This document shows positions 53,395 through 61,806 of a stretch of 64,000 nt of DNA, in pieces. Origin of the DNA: Owenweeksia sp963758205 (GTDB lineage: Bacteria; Bacteroidota; Bacteroidia; Flavobacteriales; Schleiferiaceae); NCBI GenBank assembly GCA_963758205.1, contig CAVWUM010000006.1, positions 992,001 to 1,056,000 of the forward strand, given 5' to 3'. Position 1 is the first letter of the stretch. Each line of letters starts with the position of its first letter. Both the position numbers and the translations under genes were made by a program. Below the pieces are notes generated by a model. It saw nothing but the letters and a program-made list of their open reading frames with translations, did no database searches and was not told where the DNA came from.

Positions 53395-54704
53395 CTAAAG
53401 TCTTGCGTCAACGCTATCTTTAGGCAGTACACATTTTACATCGTATAGCACGCTGGTTTCTGCCGCACTTATTCAGGTCAAGTTGTAAAAACTCTTTATG
53501 TGATACGGCCACAATAATCAATTTCGTAGCCTCCTTTATCCAGCTCCTGTTGTGAGGTGAGCAAATCAATACCATATTCGTGCTTTACCTCTTCTGCATG
53601 GGCCCATGGGTCAAATACGTCCACATCCATATCATAGGTTTCCAGCTCGCGAAGTATATCAATGGCGCGGCTGTTGCGTATATCAGGGCAGTTTTCTTTA
53701 AAAGTAATGCCCAGCATTAGCGCTTTGGCCCCGGATATTTTCACATCCTTCTTCAACATGCACTTTACAGACTCGGTAGCTACATAAGCACCCATTCCGT
53801 CATTAAGCCTTCTACCGGCAAGTATTATTTCAGGGTGGTAGCCTACCTCCTGTGCTTTTTGGGCCAGGTAATATGGATCAACACCTATACAATGGCCACC
53901 CACCAAACCCGGGCGGAAGGGTAAAAAGTTCCATTTTGTTCCGGCTGCTTCCAATACCTCCAGGGTATCAATATTCATCCGGTTAAATATTTTGGCCAGC
54001 TCATTTACAAAGGCAATATTGATATCACGCTGTGAGTTTTCAATCACCTTAGCCGCCTCCGCTACTTTTACAGAAGATGCCATGTGCGTACCAGCAGTAA
54101 TAACCTCCTTATACAGGTCATCAATAAACTTAGCCGCCTCTGGTGTAGAGCCGGAGGTTACCTTTTTAATTTTTGTAACTGTATGCTCTTTATCTCCAGG
54201 ATTAATGCGCTCTGGCGAGTAACCTACACTAAAATCAACATTGAACTTCAGGCCCGAAACTCTCTCCAATACAGGCACACATTCATCTTCAGTAACACCC
54301 GGGTAAACAGTAGATTCATAAATTACCACATCACCGCGCTTAAGCACTTTGCCCACACTCTCGCTGGCTTTTACCAATGGCGTAAGCACCGGGCGGTTGT
54401 ACTTATCGGTTGGGGTAGGTACGGTTACAATGTAAATGGACGCTTCTTTAAGCTGGTCCACATCAGCAGAACATAACAAGCCCTTACCGGAACCGGTAGT
54501 TAGTACTGATTGTAATTCATCATTGGAAACTTCAAGTGTACCATCGGTACCACCATTAAGTTCATTTACCCTTTTTTGATTTATATCAAACCCAATTACC
54601 CTGCGGGTCTTGGCAAACTCAACTGCCAGTGGCAGGCCTACATAGCCAAGGCCTATAACGGCAATGCATGAACCGGCAGGGAGAGGTAGTTTTTCTGTAT
54701 CCAT
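53395..54704 (-). CDS. TviB/WbpO-type UDP-HexNAc dehydrogenase, two frameshifts
   Basis: NAD-dependent dehydrogenase that oxidises UDP-GlcNAc or UDP-GalNAc to the uronic acid. N-terminal NAD domain (IAVIGLGYVGLPLAVEFAK), a central VPTPTDKYNRPVL and ESTVYPGVTED, the catalytic Cys in LVGGHCIGVDPYYLAQKA, and DIRNSRAIDILREL in the UDP-binding domain. As sequenced the frame ends at 53496. Removing one base near 53519 and one near 53467 restores IIIVAVSHKEFLQLDLNK, then AAETSVLYDVKCVLP, ending at 53395 (436 codons, exact). Catalytic residues precede the breaks. Confidence 0.88.
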
Positions 54705-54728
54705 AAGTAAGGGGTTTAGTAGTAATAG

Positions 54729-57179
54729 TTATTTAAATGTCAACTTTATCTTTTTCCACATACTGGGTTTATGATCTTCATCCATATAGCCATAGCCGTA
54801 GCCGTAGCCATAACCATAGCCGTAGCCATAACCGTAGCCATAACCATAGCCGTAGCCCTGATTTACCTGATAATCGTTAAATATCAGAGCCAGATTTTTA
54901 ATCTCACCGGTGCGGTACTTTTGGTCAATTAAGGTAAGCAGGCGCTTATCTGTATAACCCTGGCGTGCTACATAAATGTTAGAGTCTGTGTACTTCGTAA
55001 TTTCAATAGCATCAGCCACAAGCCCGATAGGAGGTGTATCCAGTACCAGGTAATCATAATCTTCTTTCAACTTCTCCAATAGCTTTTTGAACTTATTAGT
55101 CATCAAAAGCTCAGAGGGGTTTGGAGGTATTGGCCCTGCGGAAATAATATCGAGATGAGCGACATTGGTAGTTTGGATAATATCATTGATATCCGAACTG
55201 CCTGCCAGATAGCTGGAAAGACCATAATCATTCTTCAATCCAAAGTCGTTATAAATTTTAGGCTTGCGCAAATCCACACCTATTAAAAGTGTTTTCTGTT
55301 TGCTAAGAGCAAGCACACTGGCCAGGTTTATAGAGAAAAATGTTTTACCCTCACCACCAACAGAAGAGGTTACGGCAAATATTTTAGACGGATTTTCGGA
55401 ATCAGAAAGAAATTTAAGATTTGCCCTGATAGACCTAAAAGTCTCTGCCAAAGAGGATTTAGGATTTTCAGCCACAATAAGGTTGGTATCCTTTGAGTTA
55501 TGCCCTACAGCTCCAAGGATAGGGATACTAGTTGCCTGATCCAGCTCATCAAGGGTACGCAACTTAGTATTGAAAGCTTCTTTGGCAAAAACATATATGC
55601 CCGGCAGTATTAGCCCAATTAATATAGCCAAACCATAATTGAGACCCGTATTAGGCACTACCGGTCTTTTATTTACCAGGGCGCTATCAATTACCATATT
55701 GTCACTTTGGTTTGAAGCCTTGGCTATTCCGGTTTCAGCCTTTCTCTCCATTAAAAAGAGGTAGAGGTCTTCGTTAATGGCGAACCTCCTTTGGATACTC
55801 AACAGCTGACGCTCCGTTTTTGGGAAGCTGGCCACCTGAGTTTCCAGTTTATCTACCTGCTGATCAAGTTCCTGCACCTTAATTTTTGAACCCTGGATAA
55901 TGTTCTTCAGGTTTTCGCGCAAACCTTGTTTGCTGGATTCAATCTGGGATTTAATTCGCTGAATAATGGGACTACTTGAAGTAGCGGTCATTTCCATCTT
56001 ATTCAATTCTGAGTAAAGCCCACTCAAATCCTGAATCAGAGTCCGTAACAATGGATCTTCAACTCCCATTGAAGATGGAGCTACAATACCTGAAAAGTCA
56101 CTCTCCTGCCTAAGGTATCTTGACAAATACTCGTAATACTTCTGTTTGGTTTTTTCCGCACTACGCTCACTTTCCAGTGTATATAGCCTGTTAAAAAGTT
56201 CATTACCTTCTGCACTCAGGTCAATAATCTTATTATCACTTCTAAAAGATTGTAATACCTGCTCAACAAAATTCAGTGAGTCTTCAATCTGCTTCAGTTC
56301 TGTGGTAATAAACTCAAGGGTACGGTCAGCAATCTGATTTTTATTTTCAAGCCCCAGTTTAATATACTCACGGCTAAAGGTGTTTATATAATCCACCATT
56401 TTAGCCTGCTCCGGACCCACCATTTTGATATCAATAGCTGAACTGCCTTTAGCGGAAGGCTCAATATTTATGGCTTTGTTGTAACTATTAATCAAATACT
56501 CCGGATTGTTTATTCTGAAGCGATAAACATCCTTATCGAGGTTTTTTTCCTTGATTAGTTTTATTCTCAAGAATTCTCCCTCAATCCAGGTATCAAAGGG
56601 ATACTCACCGCTCAGTGCACGGGTAGCATCCACATCAATGTTTTGCTTAGCTTCATCCTGCAAAAAATCATAGGCCTGTTTAGGGCTTTCAATAATTAAT
56701 TCAAATCTATTGTCATCAACAGGTATTACCCTGATATCTGTTTGGGTAAGTTGGTAATGCGCAGTATCAATCACCACTTTAAAAGGACACGACCTATATA
56801 ATTCCTGTGCTTTAATTCTACCCTCGCTGTAATAACTAATTCCAAAATCCAATTCGTCCAGGGTTCTTTTAGTCAGTGAATAGGAGTTAAGAATTACCAA
56901 TTCATTTTCAAAAGTGAGACGCGGATTATAATAACCCAATGAGGTCATGATAGACTCTACTCCACTACCTCCGGGGTCAGTCTGAATAAGGAGTACCGCT
57001 TTCGCTTCGTATTGGCGTGTGGTGTATCTATTAATAAGAAATGCCACCGTTAATGATAATAAGAGACCAAGGGCAAAAACCGGCCAATGATTGACCAGCT
57101 TAAAGAATATCTTCTTGATATCAATGGTTTCCTCCTGTAAATCGTCTCTATTATCTTGGTTTACAAAATTTTGTTGCAT
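54729..57179 (-). CDS. wzc: Wzc-like polysaccharide co-polymerase and tyrosine autokinase
   Basis: 816-residue inner-membrane BY-kinase: two membrane helices (about 28-50 and 510-530) flanking a large periplasmic Wzz/GNVR domain with coiled coils. The cytoplasmic kinase carries Walker A SVGGEGKTFFSINLASV (about residue 605), Walker A' LLIGVDLRKPK, and Walker B VLDTPPIGLVADA. The tail has 12 Gly-Tyr dipeptides in a row, then MDEDHKPSMWKKIK. Autophosphorylation of tail tyrosines normally controls chain length and export with Wza. Second gene of the polysaccharide unit; follows wza. Confidence 0.93.
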   Translation of the reverse strand: MQQNFVNQDNRDDLQEETIDIKKIFFKLVNHWPVFALGLLLSLTVAFLINRYTTRQYEAKAVLLIQTDPGGSGVESIMTSLGYYNPRLTFENELVILNSYSLTKRTLDELDFGISYYSEGRIKAQELYRSCPFKVVIDTAHYQLTQTDIRVIPVDDNRFELIIESPKQAYDFLQDEAKQNIDVDATRALSGEYPFDTWIEGEFLRIKLIKEKNLDKDVYRFRINNPEYLINSYNKAINIEPSAKGSSAIDIKMVGPEQAKMVDYINTFSREYIKLGLENKNQIADRTLEFITTELKQIEDSLNFVEQVLQSFRSDNKIIDLSAEGNELFNRLYTLESERSAEKTKQKYYEYLSRYLRQESDFSGIVAPSSMGVEDPLLRTLIQDLSGLYSELNKMEMTATSSSPIIQRIKSQIESSKQGLRENLKNIIQGSKIKVQELDQQVDKLETQVASFPKTERQLLSIQRRFAINEDLYLFLMERKAETGIAKASNQSDNMVIDSALVNKRPVVPNTGLNYGLAILIGLILPGIYVFAKEAFNTKLRTLDELDQATSIPILGAVGHNSKDTNLIVAENPKSSLAETFRSIRANLKFLSDSENPSKIFAVTSSVGGEGKTFFSINLASVLALSKQKTLLIGVDLRKPKIYNDFGLKNDYGLSSYLAGSSDINDIIQTTNVAHLDIISAGPIPPNPSELLMTNKFKKLLEKLKEDYDYLVLDTPPIGLVADAIEITKYTDSNIYVARQGYTDKRLLTLIDQKYRTGEIKNLALIFNDYQVNQGYGYGYGYGYGYGYGYGYGYGYGYMDEDHKPSMWKKIKLTFK
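54787..54858. repeat. 12-unit six-base repeat coding for the Gly-Tyr tail of Wzc
   Basis: Each unit is GGC/GGT plus TAC/TAT. The codons alternate irregularly, so protein sequence rather than DNA identity is conserved. Slippage during replication could change the number of tyrosines. Confidence 0.85.
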
Positions 57180-57200
57180 TGCTTTAATAACAAGAGTTTA

Positions 57201-57995
57201 CTACCTGTTGATATTGCGGATAGCCAGGTAAACGGAAAGTGATGACGCCAAAACCCCAAGAATTGAGGCAAATGTTTGGAAACCTGTAGTACCAATACCT
57301 ATGGATCGCTGCGGTAATGGCTTTACGTTGATTATATCATTAGGTTGAATAAAATACAAAGGGTTTGAAACAATGGATTTATCTGTAAGATCAATTTCAA
57401 AAAACTTCACCCCATCAGGGTATTGTCTTATAATCTGAACTTCGTTGCGGTTACCTACAGTGGTTATATCACCAGCAAGGGCAATAGCCTCAAAAATATT
57501 AGCCTGATTTTGATAAATGATATACTTGCCCGGACTGTTGATGTCTCCTATAACAGTATATCTGATACCAGCCAGCTGTACATTTACATATATAGTCTCC
57601 TCCTTAAAGTATTCTGACAGCTTTGTGGTTACAATGTCCTTTATCTCATTTAAATTTTTACCCAGCACATATACCTTACCCAATACCGGCATATTGATAT
57701 CACCTTCATCAGAAACTGAATAACCGTTCAGGTAAAAGATAAGGTCTCCCCCGGCTGCATTCACGGGGGTTTGGTTGGCTACATTAAAAAGTTTTGAAAG
57801 TTCTTCACTGTAGCTTTTTACCGTAATATTTATAATATCATTAATCTGCACTACATACTTCTCCCTGTCTAGCTTCGCAAAGTTTGCAGAGTCGATTTTG
57901 ATTTCGTTTTTATCCTGTAAGTAGGTAAGCTTTTTGCGGGATACGCATGATACCGCAAGTACGGCCATCAACAATAAGAGGATGATTTTCTTCAT
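57201..57995 (-). CDS. wza: Wza-like polysaccharide export lipoprotein
   Basis: 264-residue outer-membrane export channel subunit: lipoprotein signal (ILLLLMAVLAVSC, Cys about 17), a poly-export domain (VQINDIINITVKSYSEELSK, and VSDEGDINMPVLGKVYVLGK), then an SLBB domain (YTVIGDINSPGKYIIYQNQ) and a C-terminal helix that ends the outer-membrane barrel. The start is ATG 57995, giving a clean signal; a longer frame to 58112 crosses the promoter. First gene of the polysaccharide operon. Confidence 0.92.
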   Translation of the reverse strand: MKKIILLLLMAVLAVSCVSRKKLTYLQDKNEIKIDSANFAKLDREKYVVQINDIINITVKSYSEELSKLFNVANQTPVNAAGGDLIFYLNGYSVSDEGDINMPVLGKVYVLGKNLNEIKDIVTTKLSEYFKEETIYVNVQLAGIRYTVIGDINSPGKYIIYQNQANIFEAIALAGDITTVGNRNEVQIIRQYPDGVKFFEIDLTDKSIVSNPLYFIQPNDIINVKPLPQRSIGIGTTGFQTFASILGVLASSLSVYLAIRNINR

Positions 57996-58023
57996 CAACG
58001 TGAGCGGGTTCAATTTCAGGCGG

Positions 58024-58031
58024 CAAATATA
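58024..58031 (-). promoter_or_regulatory. candidate -7 element TATATTTG of the polysaccharide operon
   Basis: Exact TAnnTTTG match 29 bp upstream of the wza ATG 57995, downstream of the cysN terminator. No TTG is found 17-23 bp further up, so the -33 element is weak or replaced. Confidence 0.5.
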
Positions 58032-58115
58032 GTTTTTCGAAATGGGTATTGGGCACTGCAATTCCATATTTAGGCATTTATCTTTCCACAGCATATAGCT
58101 GATTACCAACAATCC

Positions 58116-58146
58116 AAAAAAAATGAGGCGACCTCTGGCCGCCTCA
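58116..58146 (-). terminator. rho-independent terminator of the sulfate operon
   Basis: Stem TGAGGCG/CGCCTCA (58124-58130 and 58140-58146), followed on the minus strand by eight T. It lies 29 bp after the cysN stop and separates the sulfate genes from wza. Confidence 0.8.
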
Positions 58147-58175
58147 AATCATAAAATTGTAAGTAACTACTTTAT

Positions 58176-59456
58176 TTAAATCATCATGCCCGCAGCTACG
58201 GTTTCATTGGTGGCTTCGTCTACCAGTATAATGCTACCGGTATTGCGGTTATCGTTGTAAGGATCGGCCAGCAAGGGTTTGGTGGTACGTATTTGCACCC
58301 GGGCAATGTCGTTGCCTTTAATGTCCTTGTCGTCTTCCAGGCGGTGCAGGGTGTTGATATCCACTTTATAGAGGATATTTTTAATCATGCAACGGGCCTC
58401 GTTGCTGGTATGGCGGATGGTGTATTTGGCACCCGGCATCGGCCCCCTTTGGTTTAACCAGCAAAGCATTACATCCAAATCCTGGCTTGGCTCGGGCTGG
58501 TTATTGGGGCGTACAATCATATCGCCACGGCTGATGTCAATGTCATCTTCCAGCGTAAGCGTAACAGACATTGGAGCAAAAGCTTCCTGTAATGGCCCGT
58601 CATAGGTATCAATAGACTTTATCTTACTTGAAAAACCTGAAGGCAAAACCATTACATCGTCTCCGGGTTTAAACACGCCACCGGCTATACGGCCCGCATA
58701 ACCACGGTAATCGTGGTACTCATCAGAGTGTGGCCTTATTACGGTTTGCACCGGAAAGCGGCAGTCAATATGATTCTGATCGCTACCAATATGGATTGTT
58801 TCTAAAGTATGCATAAGGGTTTCGCCCTGGTACCACTTCATATTTTCGGAGCGGTTTACCACATTATCGCCATGTAGCGCACTTATGGGTATAAAGCGGA
58901 TATCCTTTACGTCAAGTTTAGAGGCAAAATCCTTGTACTGATCTACCACCTTTTGATAGGCTTCCTCGCTGTAATCCACCAAATCCATTTTGTTGATACA
59001 CACAATAAGGTGCGGGATTTGAAGTAAGGAGGCGATAAACGAATGGCGACAGGTTTGCTCAATTACGCCATGGCGAACATCTACTAAAATAAGCGCCAGA
59101 TTGGAGGTAGATGCACCTGTAACCATATTACGGGTGTATTGAATGTGCCCCGGAGTATCGGCAATAATAAACTTGCGCTTGGGTGTGGCAAAGTAGCGGT
59201 AGGCTACATCAATGGTAATTCCCTGTTCGCGCTCATCTTTTAAGCCATCGGTAAGCAATGAGAGATCCACATGCTCCAGCCCGCGCTTGGTACTGCTGGC
59301 CTGTACTGCATCAATCTGGTCTTCAAAAATTGACTTTGAATCGTATAGCAGTCTCCCGATAAGGGTACTTTTTCCATCATCTACACTACCCGCTGTGGTA
59401 AAGCGCAGGAGTTGCATATCCAGGTAGGCGTTTGGGGATGAAGGTGTTGTTGACAT
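58176..59456 (-). CDS. cysN: sulfate adenylyltransferase large subunit CysN
   Basis: 426-residue GTPase subunit of ATP sulfurylase, which makes APS from sulfate and ATP. GTPase motifs are AGSVDDGKSTLIGRLLYD (P-loop), DTPGHIQY and CINKMDLVDYS, with EF-Tu-like domains 2 and 3 behind (QTVIRPHSDEYHDYRGYAGR). No fused CysC domain, so APS kinase is the separate cysC gene. It is last in the operon and is separated from cysD by the four-helix-bundle gene. Confidence 0.93.
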   Translation of the reverse strand: MSTTPSSPNAYLDMQLLRFTTAGSVDDGKSTLIGRLLYDSKSIFEDQIDAVQASSTKRGLEHVDLSLLTDGLKDEREQGITIDVAYRYFATPKRKFIIADTPGHIQYTRNMVTGASTSNLALILVDVRHGVIEQTCRHSFIASLLQIPHLIVCINKMDLVDYSEEAYQKVVDQYKDFASKLDVKDIRFIPISALHGDNVVNRSENMKWYQGETLMHTLETIHIGSDQNHIDCRFPVQTVIRPHSDEYHDYRGYAGRIAGGVFKPGDDVMVLPSGFSSKIKSIDTYDGPLQEAFAPMSVTLTLEDDIDISRGDMIVRPNNQPEPSQDLDVMLCWLNQRGPMPGAKYTIRHTSNEARCMIKNILYKVDINTLHRLEDDKDIKGNDIARVQIRTTKPLLADPYNDNRNTGSIILVDEATNETVAAGMMI

Positions 59457-59459
59457 AAT

Positions 59460-59657
59460 ATGTTTTAATCTATGTTATATAATCTTTTGAAATGAAGAGC
59501 AATTAGCAGAAATACGAATAACGAATGTTGAAGTACGAATGAGCCACTCTTGACCAGGAGAAGGACGAAGGACGAATGTTGAAATACGAATAAGCTATTT
59601 TGTATTTCGTATTTCCAACTTGGCACTTCGTATTTCCAATTTCGCACTTCATAAACA
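59460..59657. repeat. CTTCGTATTT repeat cluster (left of four-helix-bundle gene)
   Basis: Multiple degenerate copies of AATACGAATAACGAATGTTG, GAAGTACGAATGAG, CTTCGTATTTCCAA and GCACTTCGTATTTCC. The region gives a chance open frame of aromatic repeats on the minus strand, which I do not call as a gene. Confidence 0.7.
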
Positions 59658-60002
59658 CTATCTGTTTCTAGCTGTTTTTATACTTGCAACCACAATAGCC
59701 AGCAATTCATTGAATTCCTTTTCGTGGCTTCCGTGATTTTCAATTTCGGTTCCAACTTCTCTTAAAAACTCCAGCCAAAACACAGTCTCATCGCATTCTT
59801 CTTCAACAGTTTTTAATTTATTAATGAAGTCTGCGCTTGATTTTGCTCTACAAGCAGCCCGGTAATTAGCCGCAACCGAAGTACAACACCTTATCAGTTG
59901 TCGCTTAAATTCAAATGACTCATGCTGGTAGTTTATCGGCTTTAAATCAATTACCAACTTAACAGCCGCTGTTTTGGTACGTGATTTTAGTTGCTCAGAC
60001 AT
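59658..60002 (-). CDS. four-helix-bundle protein (23S rRNA IVS/S23-type)
   Basis: 114-residue all-helical protein matching the four helix bundle/S23-like family: AVKLVIDLKPINYQHESFEF, then KRQLIRCCTSVAANYRAACR (family 'Q..RaavSi.aNiaEG.'), RAKSSADFINKLKTVEEECD and VFWLEFLREVGTEIEN. The family is known from insertions in 23S rRNA genes and as solitary genes in Bacteroidota; its function is unknown. Here it interrupts the cysN-cysD pair and is bordered on both sides by CTTCGTATTT repeats, suggesting a cassette insertion. Confidence 0.8.
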   Translation of the reverse strand: MSEQLKSRTKTAAVKLVIDLKPINYQHESFEFKRQLIRCCTSVAANYRAACRAKSSADFINKLKTVEEECDETVFWLEFLREVGTEIENHGSHEKEFNELLAIVVASIKTARNR

Positions 60003-60019
60003 AATCTATTATTTGTAAA

Positions 60020-60140
60020 GTACATATATCGAAGTATCAATGGCGATTGAAGAAGTACGAATTAGCTACTTTGTGTTTCCGACTTCGAACTTCGTATTTC
60101 GTATTTTCAACTTTATGCTTCGTATTTTCAATTTCTAACT
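60020..60140. repeat. CTTCGTATTT repeat cluster (right of four-helix-bundle gene)
   Basis: Copies of GAAGTACGAATTAGC, CGAACTTCGTATTTCGTA and GCTTCGTATTTTCAA are in the gap to cysD. They are the same type as the left cluster and the one at 21.9 kb. Confidence 0.7.
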
Positions 60141-60156
60141 TTTAAGCGCTTCGCAC

Positions 60157-61059
60157 TTAAAAATATCCTTGCTTCTTTCTGTCTTCCATGGCTGTTTCGC
60201 CACGTTTATCATCTGCCCGGTTGCCGCGCTCGGTTTGGCGGGCACTTGCTACTTCCTCCACAATTTTAGCTAAGGTATCGGCATCAGATTCCACACCACC
60301 GGTTATAGTAATGTCGCCCAGTGTGCGGAAGCGGATTTTCTTCATTTCAGGTTTCTCGCCTTCGTCAAGGTTAATGTATTCCGACACCGGCAACCATGAG
60401 TTGTTTCTCCAAAGTACTTCACGCTCATGGGCTATGTATAATGATGGAATGGCGATATTTTCATGCAGGATGTATTGCCATACGTCCATTTCTGTCCAGT
60501 TACTGATGGGGAATACCCTGAAGTTTTCGCCCATATTCTTTTTTCCATTAAAAAGGTTCCAAAGCTCCGGGCGCTGGTTTTTAGGATCCCACTGGCCAAA
60601 CTCATCGCGGTGCGAAAAGAAGCGCTCCTTGGCACGGGCCTTTTCTTCATCTCTGCGCGCTCCACCCATACAGGCATCAAAACCATTAGATTCAATGGTA
60701 TCTAAAAGCGTGGTGGTTTGCAAGGCATTTCGGCTGGCATTTTTACCGCTTTCCTCGCGTACACGGCCTTTGTCTATTGACTCCTGTACGCTACCTACAA
60801 TCAGCTTTACACCAAGTTCCTTTACCAGGTTATCCCTGAATTCCATGGTTTCAGGAAAGTTGTGACCAGTATCAATATGTACTAAAGGAAACGGAATTTT
60901 GGCCGGCCAAAAAGCCTTTTTTGCCAGGTGGGTAAGTACAATTGAATCCTTACCTCCTGAAAATAGGATGGCCGGATTTTCAAACTGTGCGTACACCTCA
61001 CGCATCACGTAAATAGACTCTGCCTCGAGCTCCTTAAGGTGTGTTAATGAATATCTCAT
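60157..61059 (-). CDS. cysD: sulfate adenylyltransferase small subunit CysD
   Basis: 300-residue PP-loop ATP pyrophosphatase: AILFSGGKDSIVLTHLA binds ATP, PLVHIDTGHNFPETMEFRD is the family strand, and GARRDEEKARAKERFFSHRD binds sulfate. Length and motifs are normal for CysD. With CysN it forms APS. Upstream in the operon is cysC, with 110 bp of repeat between. Its product is needed for PAPS used by the four sulfotransferases. Confidence 0.93.
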   Translation of the reverse strand: MRYSLTHLKELEAESIYVMREVYAQFENPAILFSGGKDSIVLTHLAKKAFWPAKIPFPLVHIDTGHNFPETMEFRDNLVKELGVKLIVGSVQESIDKGRVREESGKNASRNALQTTTLLDTIESNGFDACMGGARRDEEKARAKERFFSHRDEFGQWDPKNQRPELWNLFNGKKNMGENFRVFPISNWTEMDVWQYILHENIAIPSLYIAHEREVLWRNNSWLPVSEYINLDEGEKPEMKKIRFRTLGDITITGGVESDADTLAKIVEEVASARQTERGNRADDKRGETAMEDRKKQGYF

Positions 61060-61063
61060 TTTA

Positions 61064-61205
61064 TTAGTACTGAGTAATTAGTATTTAGTACGGAGTATTA
61101 AACCCGTGTACCTCTTTTTTCTTCTATTGTATTATGTGTGCTGTACATAGTATGCTCTACGCCAAACAATTACATACTACTGTCACCCTGAGCGATAGTC
61201 GAAGG
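61064..61205. repeat. dispersed repeats between cysD and cysC
   Basis: TTAGTACTGAGTAATTAGTA with related copies is followed by CTGTCACCCTGAGCGATAGT with CGAAGGGCC. The second part is the common Bacteroidota CACCCTGAGCG..CGAAGGG repeat. It runs into the 3' end of cysC, whose last residues (STIAQGDSSM) it encodes. Confidence 0.6.
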
Positions 61206-61806
61206 GCCTACTATCAACCTTTCCTCTATCACTTTCATAATCTCCTCTACTCCTTCTTCCACACTCACTTCGGCAGTTTTTACAGCTACATCAGGGGTTT
61301 CAGGAATTTCAAATGGCGAACTTATTCCGGTAAAATTGGAGATCTCTCCCTTCCTCGCCTTGGCGTAAAGACCTTTCACATCGCGCTTTTCGCACTCTTC
61401 CACCGGGCAATTCACATATACTTCTACATACCTGTCAGCTCCCACCAGGTTTTTCACCATTTCTCTTTCTTCCTTAAAGGGAGAAATAAAAGCCGTTAGC
61501 GTAACCACCCCTGCATCTACCATAAGTTTAGCTACTTCGCCTATTCTGCGTATGTTCTCCTTACGGGAAGCATCCGTAAAGTCAAGGTCTTTATTCAGTC
61601 CTGAGCGGATATTGTCTCCATCCAGTATATATGTGCTAATGCCACGTTCATACAGCTTTTTTTCCAGCAGGCTGGCCAGTGTGGATTTACCTGATCCACT
61701 CAAACCAATAAACCATATCACAAAAGAGTTATGCCCCCTGAAGCGACCTTCTGTCATCGGCAGTAATATCGTGAGTATGTGGAATGATATGAAGCTTTTC
61801 ACTCAT
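61170..61806 (-). CDS. cysC: adenylylsulfate kinase CysC, frameshifted near the start
   Basis: APS kinase that makes PAPS. The core is intact: WFIGLSGSGKSTLASLL (P-loop), DGDNIRSGLNKDLDFTDASR, and ISPFKEEREMVKN with VYVNCPVEECEKRD. The true start is ATG 61806 (MSEKLHIIPHTHDITADDRR), which overlaps the permease stop by 4 bp (ATGA). One extra G in the run 61735-61739 shifts the frame; removing it joins SLQGHNSFVIW to the kinase (212 codons). The sequenced frame otherwise needs a GTG at 61802. The C-terminal 10 residues are repeat-encoded. Confidence 0.9.

Noticed and set aside
53395..53520. Programmed ribosomal frameshifting in the dehydrogenase gene
   Set aside because: There is no slippery heptamer or nearby pseudoknot, and two shifts in 60 bp plus six other indels in the window are better explained by sequence errors.
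54787..54858. Regular repeats that could be a CRISPR array
   Set aside because: The units are six bases with no spacers and lie in frame inside wzc; they are a coding repeat.
59465..59647. A 60-residue aromatic open frame on the minus strand
   Set aside because: It lies entirely in CTTCGTATTT repeats, has repeating KYE/FVF-like segments with no homology-like structure, and shares the frame with no neighbouring gene.
60188..60865. A 225-residue open frame opposite cysD, and similar long frames opposite other genes
   Set aside because: These are antisense shadows of well-supported coding genes; they have low-complexity Ser/Arg-rich products and no start context.
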